From Candidatus Fimenecus excrementigallinarum (GTDB lineage: Bacteria > Bacillota > Clostridia > Oscillospirales > Acutalibacteraceae): a stretch of 32,329 nucleotides of DNA. Within the stretch, counting starts at the first letter, position 1. Each line of letters starts with the position of its first letter. The stretch spans positions 1-32,329 of the forward strand of contig DVMW01000039.1 of NCBI GenBank assembly GCA_018714805.1, in the 5' to 3' direction. Below the pieces are notes generated by a model, which was not told the DNA's origin, did not search any database, and worked only from the letters and a program-made list of their open reading frames with translations. Below, one piece after another: positions 1 through 8,193 of this stretch. Position numbers and translations under genes: made by a program.

Positions 1-1
1 A

Positions 2-436
2 GGCACAAAAGCACGCCTGGAACGGCAGATGGACAATTTGGATGTGAATGACCCGTATTATGACCGGAAAATTTCTGATTTGCAGCGCCGCTATGATGAG
101 CAATATGGCGCAATAGATGAGATTGAAGTCCAGATTGACGATGTGCAAAGCCAGATACGGAGCATCCGGCAGGAGAAGATTTCCGGTGACAATATTTATC
201 GCCTGTTGCTGGCGTTCGATCAGGTCTATGAAGCCGCCTCCGAGGTGGAGCGGAAGGAATTCATGCGGGCGTTCATTGAGCGAATCGAATTATTCCCGGA
301 AAAGCAGCCGGATGGCAACTGGTTCAGGAAGATTATCTTCAACTTCCCCGTTCCTGTCAACGGGGCAGAAGTGAAAGAATTGCCCTTGGAAAATGAAACA
401 ATGGTCGAGACGGTGGCGCTCTTGGTTCGGAAATAA
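2..436 (+). CDS. Large serine recombinase, C-terminal fragment (5' end outside window)
   Basis: The reading frame is open from base 2 and ends at TAA 434-436; the N-terminal resolvase catalytic domain lies to the left of the window. What is visible is the C-terminal part of a large serine recombinase of the kind that moves integrative elements in gut Clostridia: a charged coiled coil (DRKISDLQRRYDEQYGAIDE and following, with repeated Q/I/E heptads), the segment EFMRAFIERIELFP, and a short C-terminal tail ending ETVALLVRK. These are familiar tail features of the Tn4451/TnpX-like group. The fragment is visibly less GC-rich than everything after base 570, consistent with horizontal transfer. A weak imperfect hairpin (about 449-477) follows the stop. 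Whether the gene is intact cannot be judged here. Confidence 0.85.
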   Translation, partial: GTKARLERQMDNLDVNDPYYDRKISDLQRRYDEQYGAIDEIEVQIDDVQSQIRSIRQEKISGDNIYRLLLAFDQVYEAASEVERKEFMRAFIERIELFPEKQPDGNWFRKIIFNFPVPVNGAEVKELPLENETMVETVALLVRK

Positions 437-569
437 GGGCCGAATCAAAAAGGCCGTCCGGCTTCTGCGAAACGGCTTTGTGAAAAAAGCGGACAAAACC
501 CCGTTTTGCGCCGTCTTTCTTTGCAAAGCCCAACGGCCCCGGCCGCATTTTTGCCACGAGGAACAGACG

Positions 570-2366
570 ATGAAAGCACCTGAGCTTCGAGCCTTACACG
601 ACAACACGAAATACATGCTGCGCAACTGGTACCGATGGCACCGGCGCAGCTTTTTGTATCTTGCGGCGCGCATCCCGGCGCTGGTCGCCGTACCGATGCT
701 GATGGCCTATGCGCCGAAGGTCATTTTGGACTGCGTGACGGCGCACGCGCCCGTTTCCGCGCTGGTGCTGCGCGTGGCGCTTTTAAGCGCCGCCATTGCG
801 GCGGCGAGCTGGGTCGCGCCCTTCATGCAGCAAAAGCTGGAGGGCAGCTCGCAGATTTTGCGGATGCGCTACGCGGTGCTGTCGTTCCGCAAGACCATGA
901 CCGCCGACTTTGTGGACGTGGAAAGCCTGGCGGGGCGCGAGCGGCTCGAACGCAGCGCAACCTTTACCAATTCCGGCTCGCGCGATTTCTGCGAGGTGCT
1001 CTGCCTGCTCATGCAAAGCGTGTTCGGCATCATCACCTCCGTCGCGCTGCTGCAAAAGCTGCCCGCCTTGATGCTGCTGCTGTTGCTGCTGGCGTGCGCG
1101 GGCGAATTCCTCCTGTACCGGCTCGAGTACCGCGCCGACCGCAAAAGCCGCGAGCAGCGCAACCGGCTGCTGGTCAAATTTTCCTACTTTTACCGCACGA
1201 GCCACGAATTTTCCGCGGGCAAGGACATCCGCCTTTTCGGCCTCGGGGACTGGTTCATCTGCATGACGGCGGCCGCCCTGCGCGCGTACACCAAGGTTAT
1301 CCGGCGGTATCTGGGCGTGTCGTTTTCCGTTTCGGCCGCGCGCGCGCTTGTTTCGGCCGCACGCGACGGCGTGGCGTACTTCTTTTTGATTACCTCGGTG
1401 CTCGACGGGCGCATTTCCGTTTCGGACTTCATCTTCCTGTTCGGCATCGTCACCGGCTTTTCGGGCTACGTGTCGCAGCTGACGGCGCAGTACAACCAGC
1501 TTATCCGCTGTTCTCTGGAATGCACGAAATTCCGCGACTATGTGGAAAGTCCCGAACGCGGGCAGATTGTGCTGCCGGCGCTCCCCAAAGCGGACGGCTA
1601 TGCGGTGGAATTTCGCGACGTGCATTTTCACTACGCCGACAGCGACCGGGAGACCATCCGCGGGATGTCCTTTTCGGTGCGCGCCGGAGAAAAAATCGCG
1701 ATTGTCGGCGAAAACGGCGCGGGCAAAACCACCGCAATCAAGCTGCTGTGCGGGTTGTATGCCCCGACCGGCGGCGAGGTGTGTGTAAACGGGCAAGTCC
1801 TTTCCGGCGTGTCGCAGAAAAGCTGCTTCGACCTTTACTCGGTCGTTTTCCAGGATTACCGCTTTTTGCCGGTGAGCATTGCGGAAAACGTCGCGCTGCG
1901 CCCCATGGCGGAAATCGACCGCACAAGGCTTTTCGACTGCCTTAAGAAGGCGGGGATGTATGAAAAGATTCAGTCTCTGCCCGAAAAAGAGGCCAGCAAA
2001 ATGGACAAAAGCGTGTTCCCGGGCGCCGTGGACTTTTCCGGCGGGGAAAAGCAGAAGCTGCTGCTTGCGCGCGCGCTTTACAAGGACGCGCCCATCCTCA
2101 TTCTGGACGAACCGACCGCCGCGCTCGACCCCATTGCGGAAAATGAGCTGTATTTGCAGTACAACGCGCTGTCGGCGCACAAGACCTCGTTTTTCATCTC
2201 CCACCGACTTTCCTCCACGCGCTTTTGCGACCGCATCCTGTTTATCGCCGACGGGCGCGTCGCGGAATTCGGCACGCATGAGGAGCTGATGCAAAAGCAC
2301 GGGCGGTATTTCCGTATGTACGCGCTGCAGAGCTATTACTACCGGGAGGAGGCGAACGCGCTGTGA
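570..2366 (+). CDS. ABC transporter, fused permease/ATPase half-exporter (first subunit)
   Basis: A 598-residue ABC half-transporter with an N-terminal membrane domain (about residues 20-330, hydrophobic segments near YLAARIPALVAVPMLMAY and VLRVALLSAAIAAASWVAPF) and a C-terminal ATPase. The ATPase has Walker A GENGAGKTT (about 379-387), signature FSGGEKQ (about 488), Walker B LILDEPTAALD (about 510-520) and the H-loop ISHRLSST (about 543), so the site looks catalytically complete. The start is taken at ATG 570, with GAGG 5-10 bases upstream; the frame stays open back to 393 but that extension overlaps the recombinase gene and has no ribosome site. The stop overlaps the GTG start of the next gene, so the two are translationally coupled and probably form a heterodimer. 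The substrate (peptide, drug or lipid) cannot be told from sequence. Confidence 0.93.
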   Translation: MKAPELRALHDNTKYMLRNWYRWHRRSFLYLAARIPALVAVPMLMAYAPKVILDCVTAHAPVSALVLRVALLSAAIAAASWVAPFMQQKLEGSSQILRMRYAVLSFRKTMTADFVDVESLAGRERLERSATFTNSGSRDFCEVLCLLMQSVFGIITSVALLQKLPALMLLLLLLACAGEFLLYRLEYRADRKSREQRNRLLVKFSYFYRTSHEFSAGKDIRLFGLGDWFICMTAAALRAYTKVIRRYLGVSFSVSAARALVSAARDGVAYFFLITSVLDGRISVSDFIFLFGIVTGFSGYVSQLTAQYNQLIRCSLECTKFRDYVESPERGQIVLPALPKADGYAVEFRDVHFHYADSDRETIRGMSFSVRAGEKIAIVGENGAGKTTAIKLLCGLYAPTGGEVCVNGQVLSGVSQKSCFDLYSVVFQDYRFLPVSIAENVALRPMAEIDRTRLFDCLKKAGMYEKIQSLPEKEASKMDKSVFPGAVDFSGGEKQKLLLARALYKDAPILILDEPTAALDPIAENELYLQYNALSAHKTSFFISHRLSSTRFCDRILFIADGRVAEFGTHEELMQKHGRYFRMYALQSYYYREEANAL

Positions 2367-4198
2367 TTCGATACATCCGCGCCTATCTGCGGGCCTTTGC
2401 CGAAACCGTGCGGTTCGAGCCGCTGCTCGTCCCCGTCGCCGTACTCCTGGCCGTCTGCATGGGGGCGAAGCCCTTTGTCAACATCTATTTTTCCGCGCGG
2501 ATTGTCGCGGAGCTTTCCGGCACGCCCGAAACGGACGCGCTTGTCCTGCTCGTCGCCGTCTGCCTCGGGCTCAACTTCCTTTTGCAGCTTTTGCAGGACG
2601 CGCTGACCCCGACGTTTTATATGCTGCGCAGCCGCCTGTACGAAAAGGAACGCATGGCCGTCGAGCACAAGCTGTTCCGGCTCGATTTCGCTAAGCTGGA
2701 GGACAGCTCGTTTCAGGAGCTCGTCCATTTGCACACCGAGTCGATGGACCGCATTTTTTCGGCCTTTGTCCAGCTCTGCTGGATGTTCAAGGACTTTTTG
2801 ACCGGGCTTGTGACGCTCGTCTGCGCCGCGGCGCTCATCTGGCCGCTTTTGCGGCTCGGCGTCACAAAAACGGGCGACGGGTTTTTGCACTCGCCGTGGT
2901 TTTTGGCGGTGCTGGGGCTCGGCATTGCGGTGTCGGTCGTCGTCATCCTGCACCTAAGCGGCAAAACCAGCCGCATCTGGTTTCACTCGAACGAACGCTA
3001 CGGGCGGCTCAACCGGCTGTTCCGGCGCTACCGCGATTTGCTGGCGGATTACAACTCCGGCAAGGAGGTCCGCCTTTACAACGAACGCCCGCTTATCGAA
3101 AAAGAGGCGACCGAGCAGCTTTTGTCCAAGGGCGAGGTCATTTTGCGCGAGACCTCGCAGCAATCCGCGGCGGCAAGCGCCTACATCGCCGTAGTCGGGG
3201 CGCTGGTGGGCTTCGGCGTCTATACGTTCATCGGGGCGAAGGCGTCGCTGGGGCTTTTTGACATCGAGGCGCTGGTGCGCTACATCGGCGCGTTTATGCA
3301 GATGATTTCCGGCATCACCGCCATTGCGACCACGCTCGGCCGCCACGCGGAGCTGCTGCCGAACCTGGAATACTATTTCCGCATCGTGGACACGAAAAGC
3401 GACATGGTCTACGGCGACAAGGAGATTGCCCTGGACGCGGTCGAGGTGGAATTCCGGGACGTCTGGTTCAAATACCCGTCGGCCAAGGACTACACCCTGC
3501 GCGACATCTCCTTGAAAATCGGCCGGGGCGAGCGGCTCGCGGTCGTCGGGCGCAACGGCTCGGGCAAGACGACGTTCATCAAGCTCCTGTGCCGGCTGTA
3601 CGACCCCGACCGCGGCGCGGTCTTCGTCAACGGCGTGGACCTGCGCGACCTTTCGTGCGAATGCGTCACGCGGCTGTTTTCGGTCGTGTTCCAGGACTTC
3701 AAGCTGTTTGCGCTGACCGTTTCGGAAAACGTCGCCTGCGGGGAGGACGCCGACGAAAGGAAGCTTGCCGAAAGCCTCAAAAGCGCGGGCGTCCTCGAGC
3801 GCATAGAACGCATGGAAAAGCGCGAGCACACCCCGCTTTACAAGGACCTGGACCGCGACGGCGTGGAGATTTCGGGCGGAGAGGCGCAAAAGCTGGCGCT
3901 CGCGCGCGCGCTTTACAAGGACGCGCCCGTCGTGGTGCTCGACGAGCCGACCGCCGCGCTCGACCCGGTGGCCGAGCACGAAATTTACAAGCAGTTCAAC
4001 CGCTTTGTCGAGGGCAAAACCGCCATCTACATTTCGCACCGGCTCTCCTCCTGCCGGTTCTGCGACCGCATCGCCGTATTTCGCAAGGGCGCGCTGGTCC
4101 AGCACGGGACGCACGACGAGCTGGTCTGCGCCGACGGCGAATACAAGCGCCTTTGGGACGCGCAGGCGGCGTATTACATAGAGGAGCTTGCGCAGTAA
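2363..4198 (+). CDS. ABC transporter, fused permease/ATPase half-exporter (second subunit)
   Basis: A 611-residue ABC half-exporter. The membrane domain covers roughly residues 1-330; the ATPase shows Walker A GRNGSGKTT (about 396-404), signature SGGEAQ (about 503), Walker B VVLDEPTAALD (about 524-534) and H-loop ISHRLSS (about 557). The start is GTG 2363, overlapping the previous stop (GTGA), with a strong GGGAGGAGG at 2344-2352 inside the previous gene. The ATPase is clearly related to that of the first subunit (both read LYKDAP before Walker B and LSS-RFCDRI after the H-loop), so the pair arose by duplication and most likely works as a heterodimeric exporter. Both Walker B regions keep the catalytic Glu, so neither site is obviously degenerate. 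A perfect terminator follows. Confidence 0.93.
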   Translation: MIRYIRAYLRAFAETVRFEPLLVPVAVLLAVCMGAKPFVNIYFSARIVAELSGTPETDALVLLVAVCLGLNFLLQLLQDALTPTFYMLRSRLYEKERMAVEHKLFRLDFAKLEDSSFQELVHLHTESMDRIFSAFVQLCWMFKDFLTGLVTLVCAAALIWPLLRLGVTKTGDGFLHSPWFLAVLGLGIAVSVVVILHLSGKTSRIWFHSNERYGRLNRLFRRYRDLLADYNSGKEVRLYNERPLIEKEATEQLLSKGEVILRETSQQSAAASAYIAVVGALVGFGVYTFIGAKASLGLFDIEALVRYIGAFMQMISGITAIATTLGRHAELLPNLEYYFRIVDTKSDMVYGDKEIALDAVEVEFRDVWFKYPSAKDYTLRDISLKIGRGERLAVVGRNGSGKTTFIKLLCRLYDPDRGAVFVNGVDLRDLSCECVTRLFSVVFQDFKLFALTVSENVACGEDADERKLAESLKSAGVLERIERMEKREHTPLYKDLDRDGVEISGGEAQKLALARALYKDAPVVVLDEPTAALDPVAEHEIYKQFNRFVEGKTAIYISHRLSSCRFCDRIAVFRKGALVQHGTHDELVCADGEYKRLWDAQAAYYIEELAQ

Positions 4199-4217
4199 GC
4201 TGCCGACCGAAAAGCAG

Positions 4218-4253
4218 AGCCCGCGCCGGGATTCCGGCGCGGGCTTTGTTTTG
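4218..4253 (+). terminator. Rho-independent terminator after the ABC pair
   Basis: A perfect 12-bp GC-rich stem (4218-4229 with 4234-4245), a GATT loop and the T-rich tail TTTGTTTT. It begins 20 bases after the ABC stop codon. Confidence 0.93.
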
Positions 4254-4265
4254 GTTGTGTGGGCG

Positions 4266-5357
4266 TTACGCGAACCGGCAAATGGAATTGAGCGGGAATT
4301 TGCCGTCGCTGTATTTTTGCGCGCCGGACTCGAAAATGCCGATGACCGCGCCGTCCTTCCAGTCTATCCCCTCCAAAAGCGGGGGCAGGCGCCGTTCTTC
4401 GTGCCTTGCGTCCTTCGTGAGCGCATAGACCGGCGCTTCCCCGCCGGGGACGGTCAGGTAATAGGCGGGCTCGCGGCGGGTCACGTCGTCGAACACAAGC
4501 AGGTGCGAGTCCGTGTTGCGCCCGTAGGACGTGCTCAAGGCAAAACCGCCGTCCGCGGTGCGCGCAAGCCCCTGCACAAGGTTCGGCGTGGTCAGCGCAA
4601 AGGCGGGGACAGGCACCGTGTCGTTGCCCGCCTGGAACGCGGCGTCGAGCGCGCCGAGGGCATACGCGTTGCAGCGGGAAAAGTGCAACTCCCGCATCGT
4701 CATCTGCATATGGTGCGTCGCGTCCGTACCGTAGCGTTCGTCGGGATAGTAGGTGTAAAACTCCCCGGCGTACAGGTACGTCCCGTCGCAATGGATGTAG
4801 GAGCAGCGCACGTCGGTCTGCACAAAGGCGTCGAGCGTGAGCGTCCCGCCGTCGGACAGCGCCCGCAGGGCCTCCAGCGCAAAGCGGTAAATCCGGTCGC
4901 CCGAGCAGAGGTACAAATACCGTTCGCTGTCGGCAAGCCCGCCCGCATGGCCGGTAAAATCGCTTCGGTCCGCGTTTTGCAGCCGCAGCGTTTTGGTGCG
5001 CGCGCCGGCGTCGTCCACAAAGCTCAGCACGGAGGCGCCGTCGTCGTGGTAATAGGACACCACGTGGCTTTCCAGCGCCTCGCAATAGCAGTAGCCCTGC
5101 GGCACATAGCCGTTTTCGACCTCCGGGATGTCGGCAAGCGGCGTGTAGCCCGTATAGTCGTTGTCGCTGTGTATGGCGCCGCGCACCCCGCGCACAATCG
5201 TTTCCGAAACGTTTGCAAGCGCCTTGCGGTACCCCGTCGCCGCCCGCGGCGCGTTTGCGCCCCCGACGAAATACGCGGCCGTGCCGACGGCCAGCAGCCC
5301 CGCAAGCGCAATCGCGGCGGCCTTTCCGAGCTTCCCCTGCCGGTTTCGTTTTTTCAT
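4266..5357 (-). CDS. Membrane-anchored extracytoplasmic protein of unknown function, possibly propeller-like
   Basis: I do not recognise the family. The protein has 363 residues from ATG 5357, which follows a GGGGGG ribosome site; the frame continues upstream but only through a terminator and the neighbouring gene. Residues 2-11 are basic (KKRNRQGKLGK), residues 13-33 form one hydrophobic segment (AAAIALAGLLAVGTAAYFVG) without a lipobox cysteine, and the rest is soluble, so it should be a signal-anchored outside protein. The body is rich in aromatic beta-strand-like stretches with recurring patterns (RYLYLCSGDRIYRFAL, GTYLYAGEFYTYY, GGFALSTSYG, SHLLVFDDV), which suggests a beta-propeller but does not prove it. 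It lies immediately beyond the terminator of the SCP2/transketolase unit and has no room for its own promoter there. Confidence 0.7.
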   Translation of the reverse strand: MKKRNRQGKLGKAAAIALAGLLAVGTAAYFVGGANAPRAATGYRKALANVSETIVRGVRGAIHSDNDYTGYTPLADIPEVENGYVPQGYCYCEALESHVVSYYHDDGASVLSFVDDAGARTKTLRLQNADRSDFTGHAGGLADSERYLYLCSGDRIYRFALEALRALSDGGTLTLDAFVQTDVRCSYIHCDGTYLYAGEFYTYYPDERYGTDATHHMQMTMRELHFSRCNAYALGALDAAFQAGNDTVPVPAFALTTPNLVQGLARTADGGFALSTSYGRNTDSHLLVFDDVTRREPAYYLTVPGGEAPVYALTKDARHEERRLPPLLEGIDWKDGAVIGIFESGAQKYSDGKFPLNSICRFA

Positions 5358-5373
5358 AGCCGTTCCCCCCGGG

Positions 5374-5409
5374 AAAAAGAGGGGCGCGCCATCCGAAAAC
5401 GGCACGCCC
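5374..5409 (-). terminator. Terminator at the end of the SCP2/transketolase operon
   Basis: Read on the minus strand, GGGCGTGCC (5409-5401) pairs with GGCGCGCCC (5390-5382) with one G-U pair, followed by CTCTTTTT. It lies 12 bases after the stop of the second SCP2-like gene and 16 bases before the start of the 4266-5357 gene. Confidence 0.8.
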
Positions 5410-5421
5410 TTTTTGTAAAGC

Positions 5422-6228
5422 TTATTTTGCCAGCGCGGCGACCTCGAGCATATAGGTGCCCAGCTGCCCGCCGAATTCCGGCGCGCCGTCCATGATAAGA
5501 CGGCCCTTCTTGACCGCTTCGAGCATATCGTCGGTGCCGAGCAGGATGCCCAGCGCGCTGTCGAGCGAGTCAAAGCGCAGCGTGAAGAACGGCATGGCGC
5601 GTTTGTACTCGCCCCTGCCCGCGCGCGATTTGCCCGCCTTGATGCGCAGGTACGCCGAGACCTGCGGATACCCGTTGACCGCCCAAGCGTAAACGCGGTC
5701 GGGGCTCTTGGAGGTCCAGCCGTGGATGTCCTCGTGCCCCATTTTGTTCAGCTGGCTGATGCCCGACGACAGCAGGTAAAAGAAGCATTTGACCATGAGC
5801 TCCTTCGTCGCGTCGTCCTTGGGCGCTTCGGTGGCGCCCAGCAGCGAGGACATTTTGAGCAGCGTCATCAAAAACGCCTTGAACGCGCCGAAATGCGAGA
5901 ACACACCGCGCATTTTCGGCAGCGTGGCGGGCCCAATCTTGCCCTTAAAAAAGGCGTTCATCGCCTCCACGCTCTTAAATTCCAGCTCCACGTGCGGGTG
6001 CGGCTCGACCTTATTGAGGTGAACGAGCCACTCGTCGCTGTTGACGACGAAATGCATCCCGACCTTGCCGCCCTCGGCGTCCGGGTCCAGGGCGCTGACC
6101 TGAATGACGGCGTGGACCTTTTGGAACTGCTTTTTCAAGGAAGGTACGTCGGTCGCAATGACCTTCACCAGCGGCAGCGCGGCGTTGAAAAAAATCTTAT
6201 TGGAATACAGCTCTTCTTTGGTATGCAA
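5422..6228 (-). CDS. SCP2 sterol-binding-like protein, probable tandem repeat (second of the cluster)
   Basis: About 268 residues resembling the SCP2 (sterol carrier protein 2) fold, whose members bind lipids or other hydrophobic ligands in a pocket. Two SCP2-like halves can be seen: one ending HVELEFKSVEAMNAFFKGKI followed by LPKMRG, and one ending FFTLRFDSLDSALGILLG then DDMLEAVKKGRLIMDG. These match the strand-helix-strand end of the fold (hydrophobic x-F-x-S, then a helix, a GKI or KGR turn and a final strand). The start is uncertain. GTG 6237 has AAAGGAG only one base away, while TTG 6228 has the normal spacing of about ten bases, so 6228 is used. It is the last gene of the operon, 36 bases after the transketolase C half, and is followed by a terminator. 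The ligand is unknown. Confidence 0.75.
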   Translation of the reverse strand: MHTKEELYSNKIFFNAALPLVKVIATDVPSLKKQFQKVHAVIQVSALDPDAEGGKVGMHFVVNSDEWLVHLNKVEPHPHVELEFKSVEAMNAFFKGKIGPATLPKMRGVFSHFGAFKAFLMTLLKMSSLLGATEAPKDDATKELMVKCFFYLLSSGISQLNKMGHEDIHGWTSKSPDRVYAWAVNGYPQVSAYLRIKAGKSRAGRGEYKRAMPFFTLRFDSLDSALGILLGTDDMLEAVKKGRLIMDGAPEFGGQLGTYMLEVAALAK

Positions 6229-6264
6229 AGCTTTCACGCTCCTTTCTCGACTGCAAGGGGGACT

Positions 6265-7275
6265 TTAAACTTCGTCGTCCCAGTTGTCGTCGAGCTCGAA
6301 GTCCTTGTGCATGACCTCGCGGACGGCTTCAATGATGCCGTTGGCGTCGATGCCGACGATGGACATGATGTCCTCATGCAGGCCGATGGGCGCGAACTGG
6401 TCCGGATGGCCGAGCTTTTTGAACGCGCAGCCCTTGCCGGATTCCACCACGACCTCCGCGACGGCGGAGCCCAGGCCGCCGAGCACGCTGTGGTCCTCCA
6501 CGGTGATGATGCGGCGCGTATCCTGCACCGCCTTGAGGATGGCTTCCTTGTCAATCGGCTTAATCGTGTGCATATTGAGCACGCGGACCTTTAAGCCGTC
6601 GGCCGAATCGAGGAACTTCGCCGCCTCGCGCGCCTGGAACACGCACGAACCGCAGGCGATAACGGTGATGTCGGTGCCGGGGTGGACCTCCACCGCCTTG
6701 CCGACCTCAAAGCCGTAATCCTCGTTGTCATACAGCACGCGGTCAAAGCCGCGGTTGATGCGGATATAGTAGGGGCCGAAATTCTCATACGCCGCCTTGA
6801 CCGCGTTGGCGGTCTCGTAGCCGTCCGCCGGGCAAATGACCGTCAGGTTCGGCATGGCGCGCGTCACGGCCAAATCGACAATGGCGTGGTGCGTCGAGCC
6901 CGCCTGGCCGAACGACGTGCCCGCGTGGGTCGCGATGATTTTGGCGTTGACGTTCTGGTAGCAGATGTCGGTGTGCAGCTGGTCCGCCGCGCGCAGCGAC
7001 GCGAACACCGAGAAGGTGGACGCAAAGGGCACAAGCCCCGCGCGCGCCATGCCGGCCGCGACGCCCAGCATATTCTGTTCGGCGATGCCGACGTTGAACA
7101 CGCGCTCCGGGCAGGCGTTGGTGAAATCCTGCAGCTTCGTCGAGGTCGCAAGGTCCGCCGTGACGGCGACAATCTCCTTGTGCTCCTTGGCAAGATTTGC
7201 CAGCGTTTTGCCGTAGATTTCCGAGGTGGAAAGCTCGGGGGTCTCAATGACGTTGTAAACGAATCCTCCAGCCAT
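6265..7275 (-). CDS. Transketolase, C-terminal subunit (pyrimidine-binding and C-terminal domains)
   Basis: This 336-residue protein is the C half of a split transketolase, covering the thiamine-diphosphate pyrimidine domain and the transketolase C-terminal domain. It carries VTADLATSTK (38-47) and the catalytic-glutamate motif VGIAEQNM (62-69, Glu66), which activates the cofactor. Later motifs are typical of the family: HAGTSFGQAGSTHHAIVDLA, then CPADGYET and TVEDHSVLGGLGSAV. With the N half it should move a two-carbon ketol unit from a ketose to an aldehyde. ATG 7275 shares one base with the stop of the N half (TAATG), so the two are co-translated in equal amounts. Split transketolases occur in many Clostridia and archaea. 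Which sugar or aldehyde is used here is not evident. Confidence 0.93.
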   Translation of the reverse strand: MAGGFVYNVIETPELSTSEIYGKTLANLAKEHKEIVAVTADLATSTKLQDFTNACPERVFNVGIAEQNMLGVAAGMARAGLVPFASTFSVFASLRAADQLHTDICYQNVNAKIIATHAGTSFGQAGSTHHAIVDLAVTRAMPNLTVICPADGYETANAVKAAYENFGPYYIRINRGFDRVLYDNEDYGFEVGKAVEVHPGTDITVIACGSCVFQAREAAKFLDSADGLKVRVLNMHTIKPIDKEAILKAVQDTRRIITVEDHSVLGGLGSAVAEVVVESGKGCAFKKLGHPDQFAPIGLHEDIMSIVGIDANGIIEAVREVMHKDFELDDNWDDEV

Positions 7276-8153
7276 TACGCAAACTCCTTTCCGCAGCGTT
7301 CGATGCGCTCGGCGCTGTACGCGTCGAGGTCCTTGGCCGCCTCTTTCGCCATTTCCTCGTCGATGGCGCCGTAGTGCCACTTGTAGTTGCCCGCTGTCAG
7401 CTTAATGCCGACGCCCTTGACGGTATCCGCCACAATGACGCTCGGCTTTTCGGTGCAGGCGTGCGCCTCGTCAATGGCGCGGCACAAATCCACAATGTCG
7501 TTGCCGTTGCAGGTGATGGTGTTGAGCCCGAACGCCGTAAACTTTTCGGGCAGGGGCTCGAGCTTCATCACGTCTTCGGTGTTGCCGTCAATCATGCAGT
7601 GGTTGCGGTCGACAATCGTAATGCAGTTGGTGAGGTTGTAGTGGCGGATGGTCATCAGGCCCTCCCAGTTGGAGCCCTCGTCCAGCTCGCCGTCGCCCGT
7701 CACGACGTAGGTCGTATAGTCCTTGCCGAGCACCCGCGCCGCAATGGCCGTGCCGGCGGCGATAGGGATGCCGTGGCCCAGCGAGCCGGTGGACGCGTCC
7801 ACGCCGACGACCTTGTTGGAGTCGAGGTGGATGCCCATTTTGGAATTCGTCAGGTTAAAGGTTTTCAGCTGCTCGGGGTCGTTCCACCCCAGGTCGCACA
7901 GCACCGGCGCATAGGCGATGCCCGCGTGGCCCTTGCTGAGAATGAAGCGGTCGCGGTCCTCCCACTTCGGGTCGTCGAGCTTGAGGTTCAAATAGCGGTG
8001 GTACATAACGGTCAAAATGTCCATCACGCTCATACCGCCGCCGATGTGGCCGCTGCCCGCCCAGACCGTCGTCTGTAAGCAGAGATGGCGCAGGTCGTTG
8101 GCTTTTTTCTCCAGCGCCAGCCATTCGTCCTTGGTCAAAGGTGCTCTTTGCAT
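7275..8153 (-). CDS. Transketolase, N-terminal subunit (thiamine-diphosphate-binding domain)
   Basis: This 292-residue protein is the PP-binding half of a split transketolase. Visible residues are GSGH (33-36), KGH (74-76), GSLGHG (123-128), and the metal/diphosphate motif GDGELDEGSN (153-162), all in the expected order; ANDLRHLCL near the N-terminus is also typical. The start ATG 8153 has GGGAGG upstream on the minus strand. It lies 40 bases downstream of the aminotransferase and overlaps the C half by one base. In single-chain transketolases these two parts are fused in about 650 residues; here they total 628, so nothing large is missing. The heterodimer (or heterotetramer) should be cytosolic. 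Confidence 0.94.
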   Translation of the reverse strand: MQRAPLTKDEWLALEKKANDLRHLCLQTTVWAGSGHIGGGMSVMDILTVMYHRYLNLKLDDPKWEDRDRFILSKGHAGIAYAPVLCDLGWNDPEQLKTFNLTNSKMGIHLDSNKVVGVDASTGSLGHGIPIAAGTAIAARVLGKDYTTYVVTGDGELDEGSNWEGLMTIRHYNLTNCITIVDRNHCMIDGNTEDVMKLEPLPEKFTAFGLNTITCNGNDIVDLCRAIDEAHACTEKPSVIVADTVKGVGIKLTAGNYKWHYGAIDEEMAKEAAKDLDAYSAERIERCGKEFA

Positions 8154-8193
8154 GGTTTTCCTCCCTTATATCCTGCGGCAGACGCCGCAAACA

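Noticed and set aside
393-569. Longer N-terminus for the first ABC gene starting at 393
   Set aside because: It overlaps the recombinase gene, has no ribosome site and adds a basic non-conserved stretch; GAGG before ATG 570 decides the start.
783-2300. 505-codon open frame on the minus strand inside the first ABC gene
   Set aside because: It is fully antisense to a gene with intact ABC motifs, is Arg/Ala/His-rich, and has no ribosome site; high GC leaves frames open by chance.
4188-5495. 435-codon plus-strand frame opposite the 4266-5357 gene
   Set aside because: It passes through two terminators and is Arg/Val/His-rich; the minus-strand frame has a ribosome site, signal anchor and aromatic strand pattern.
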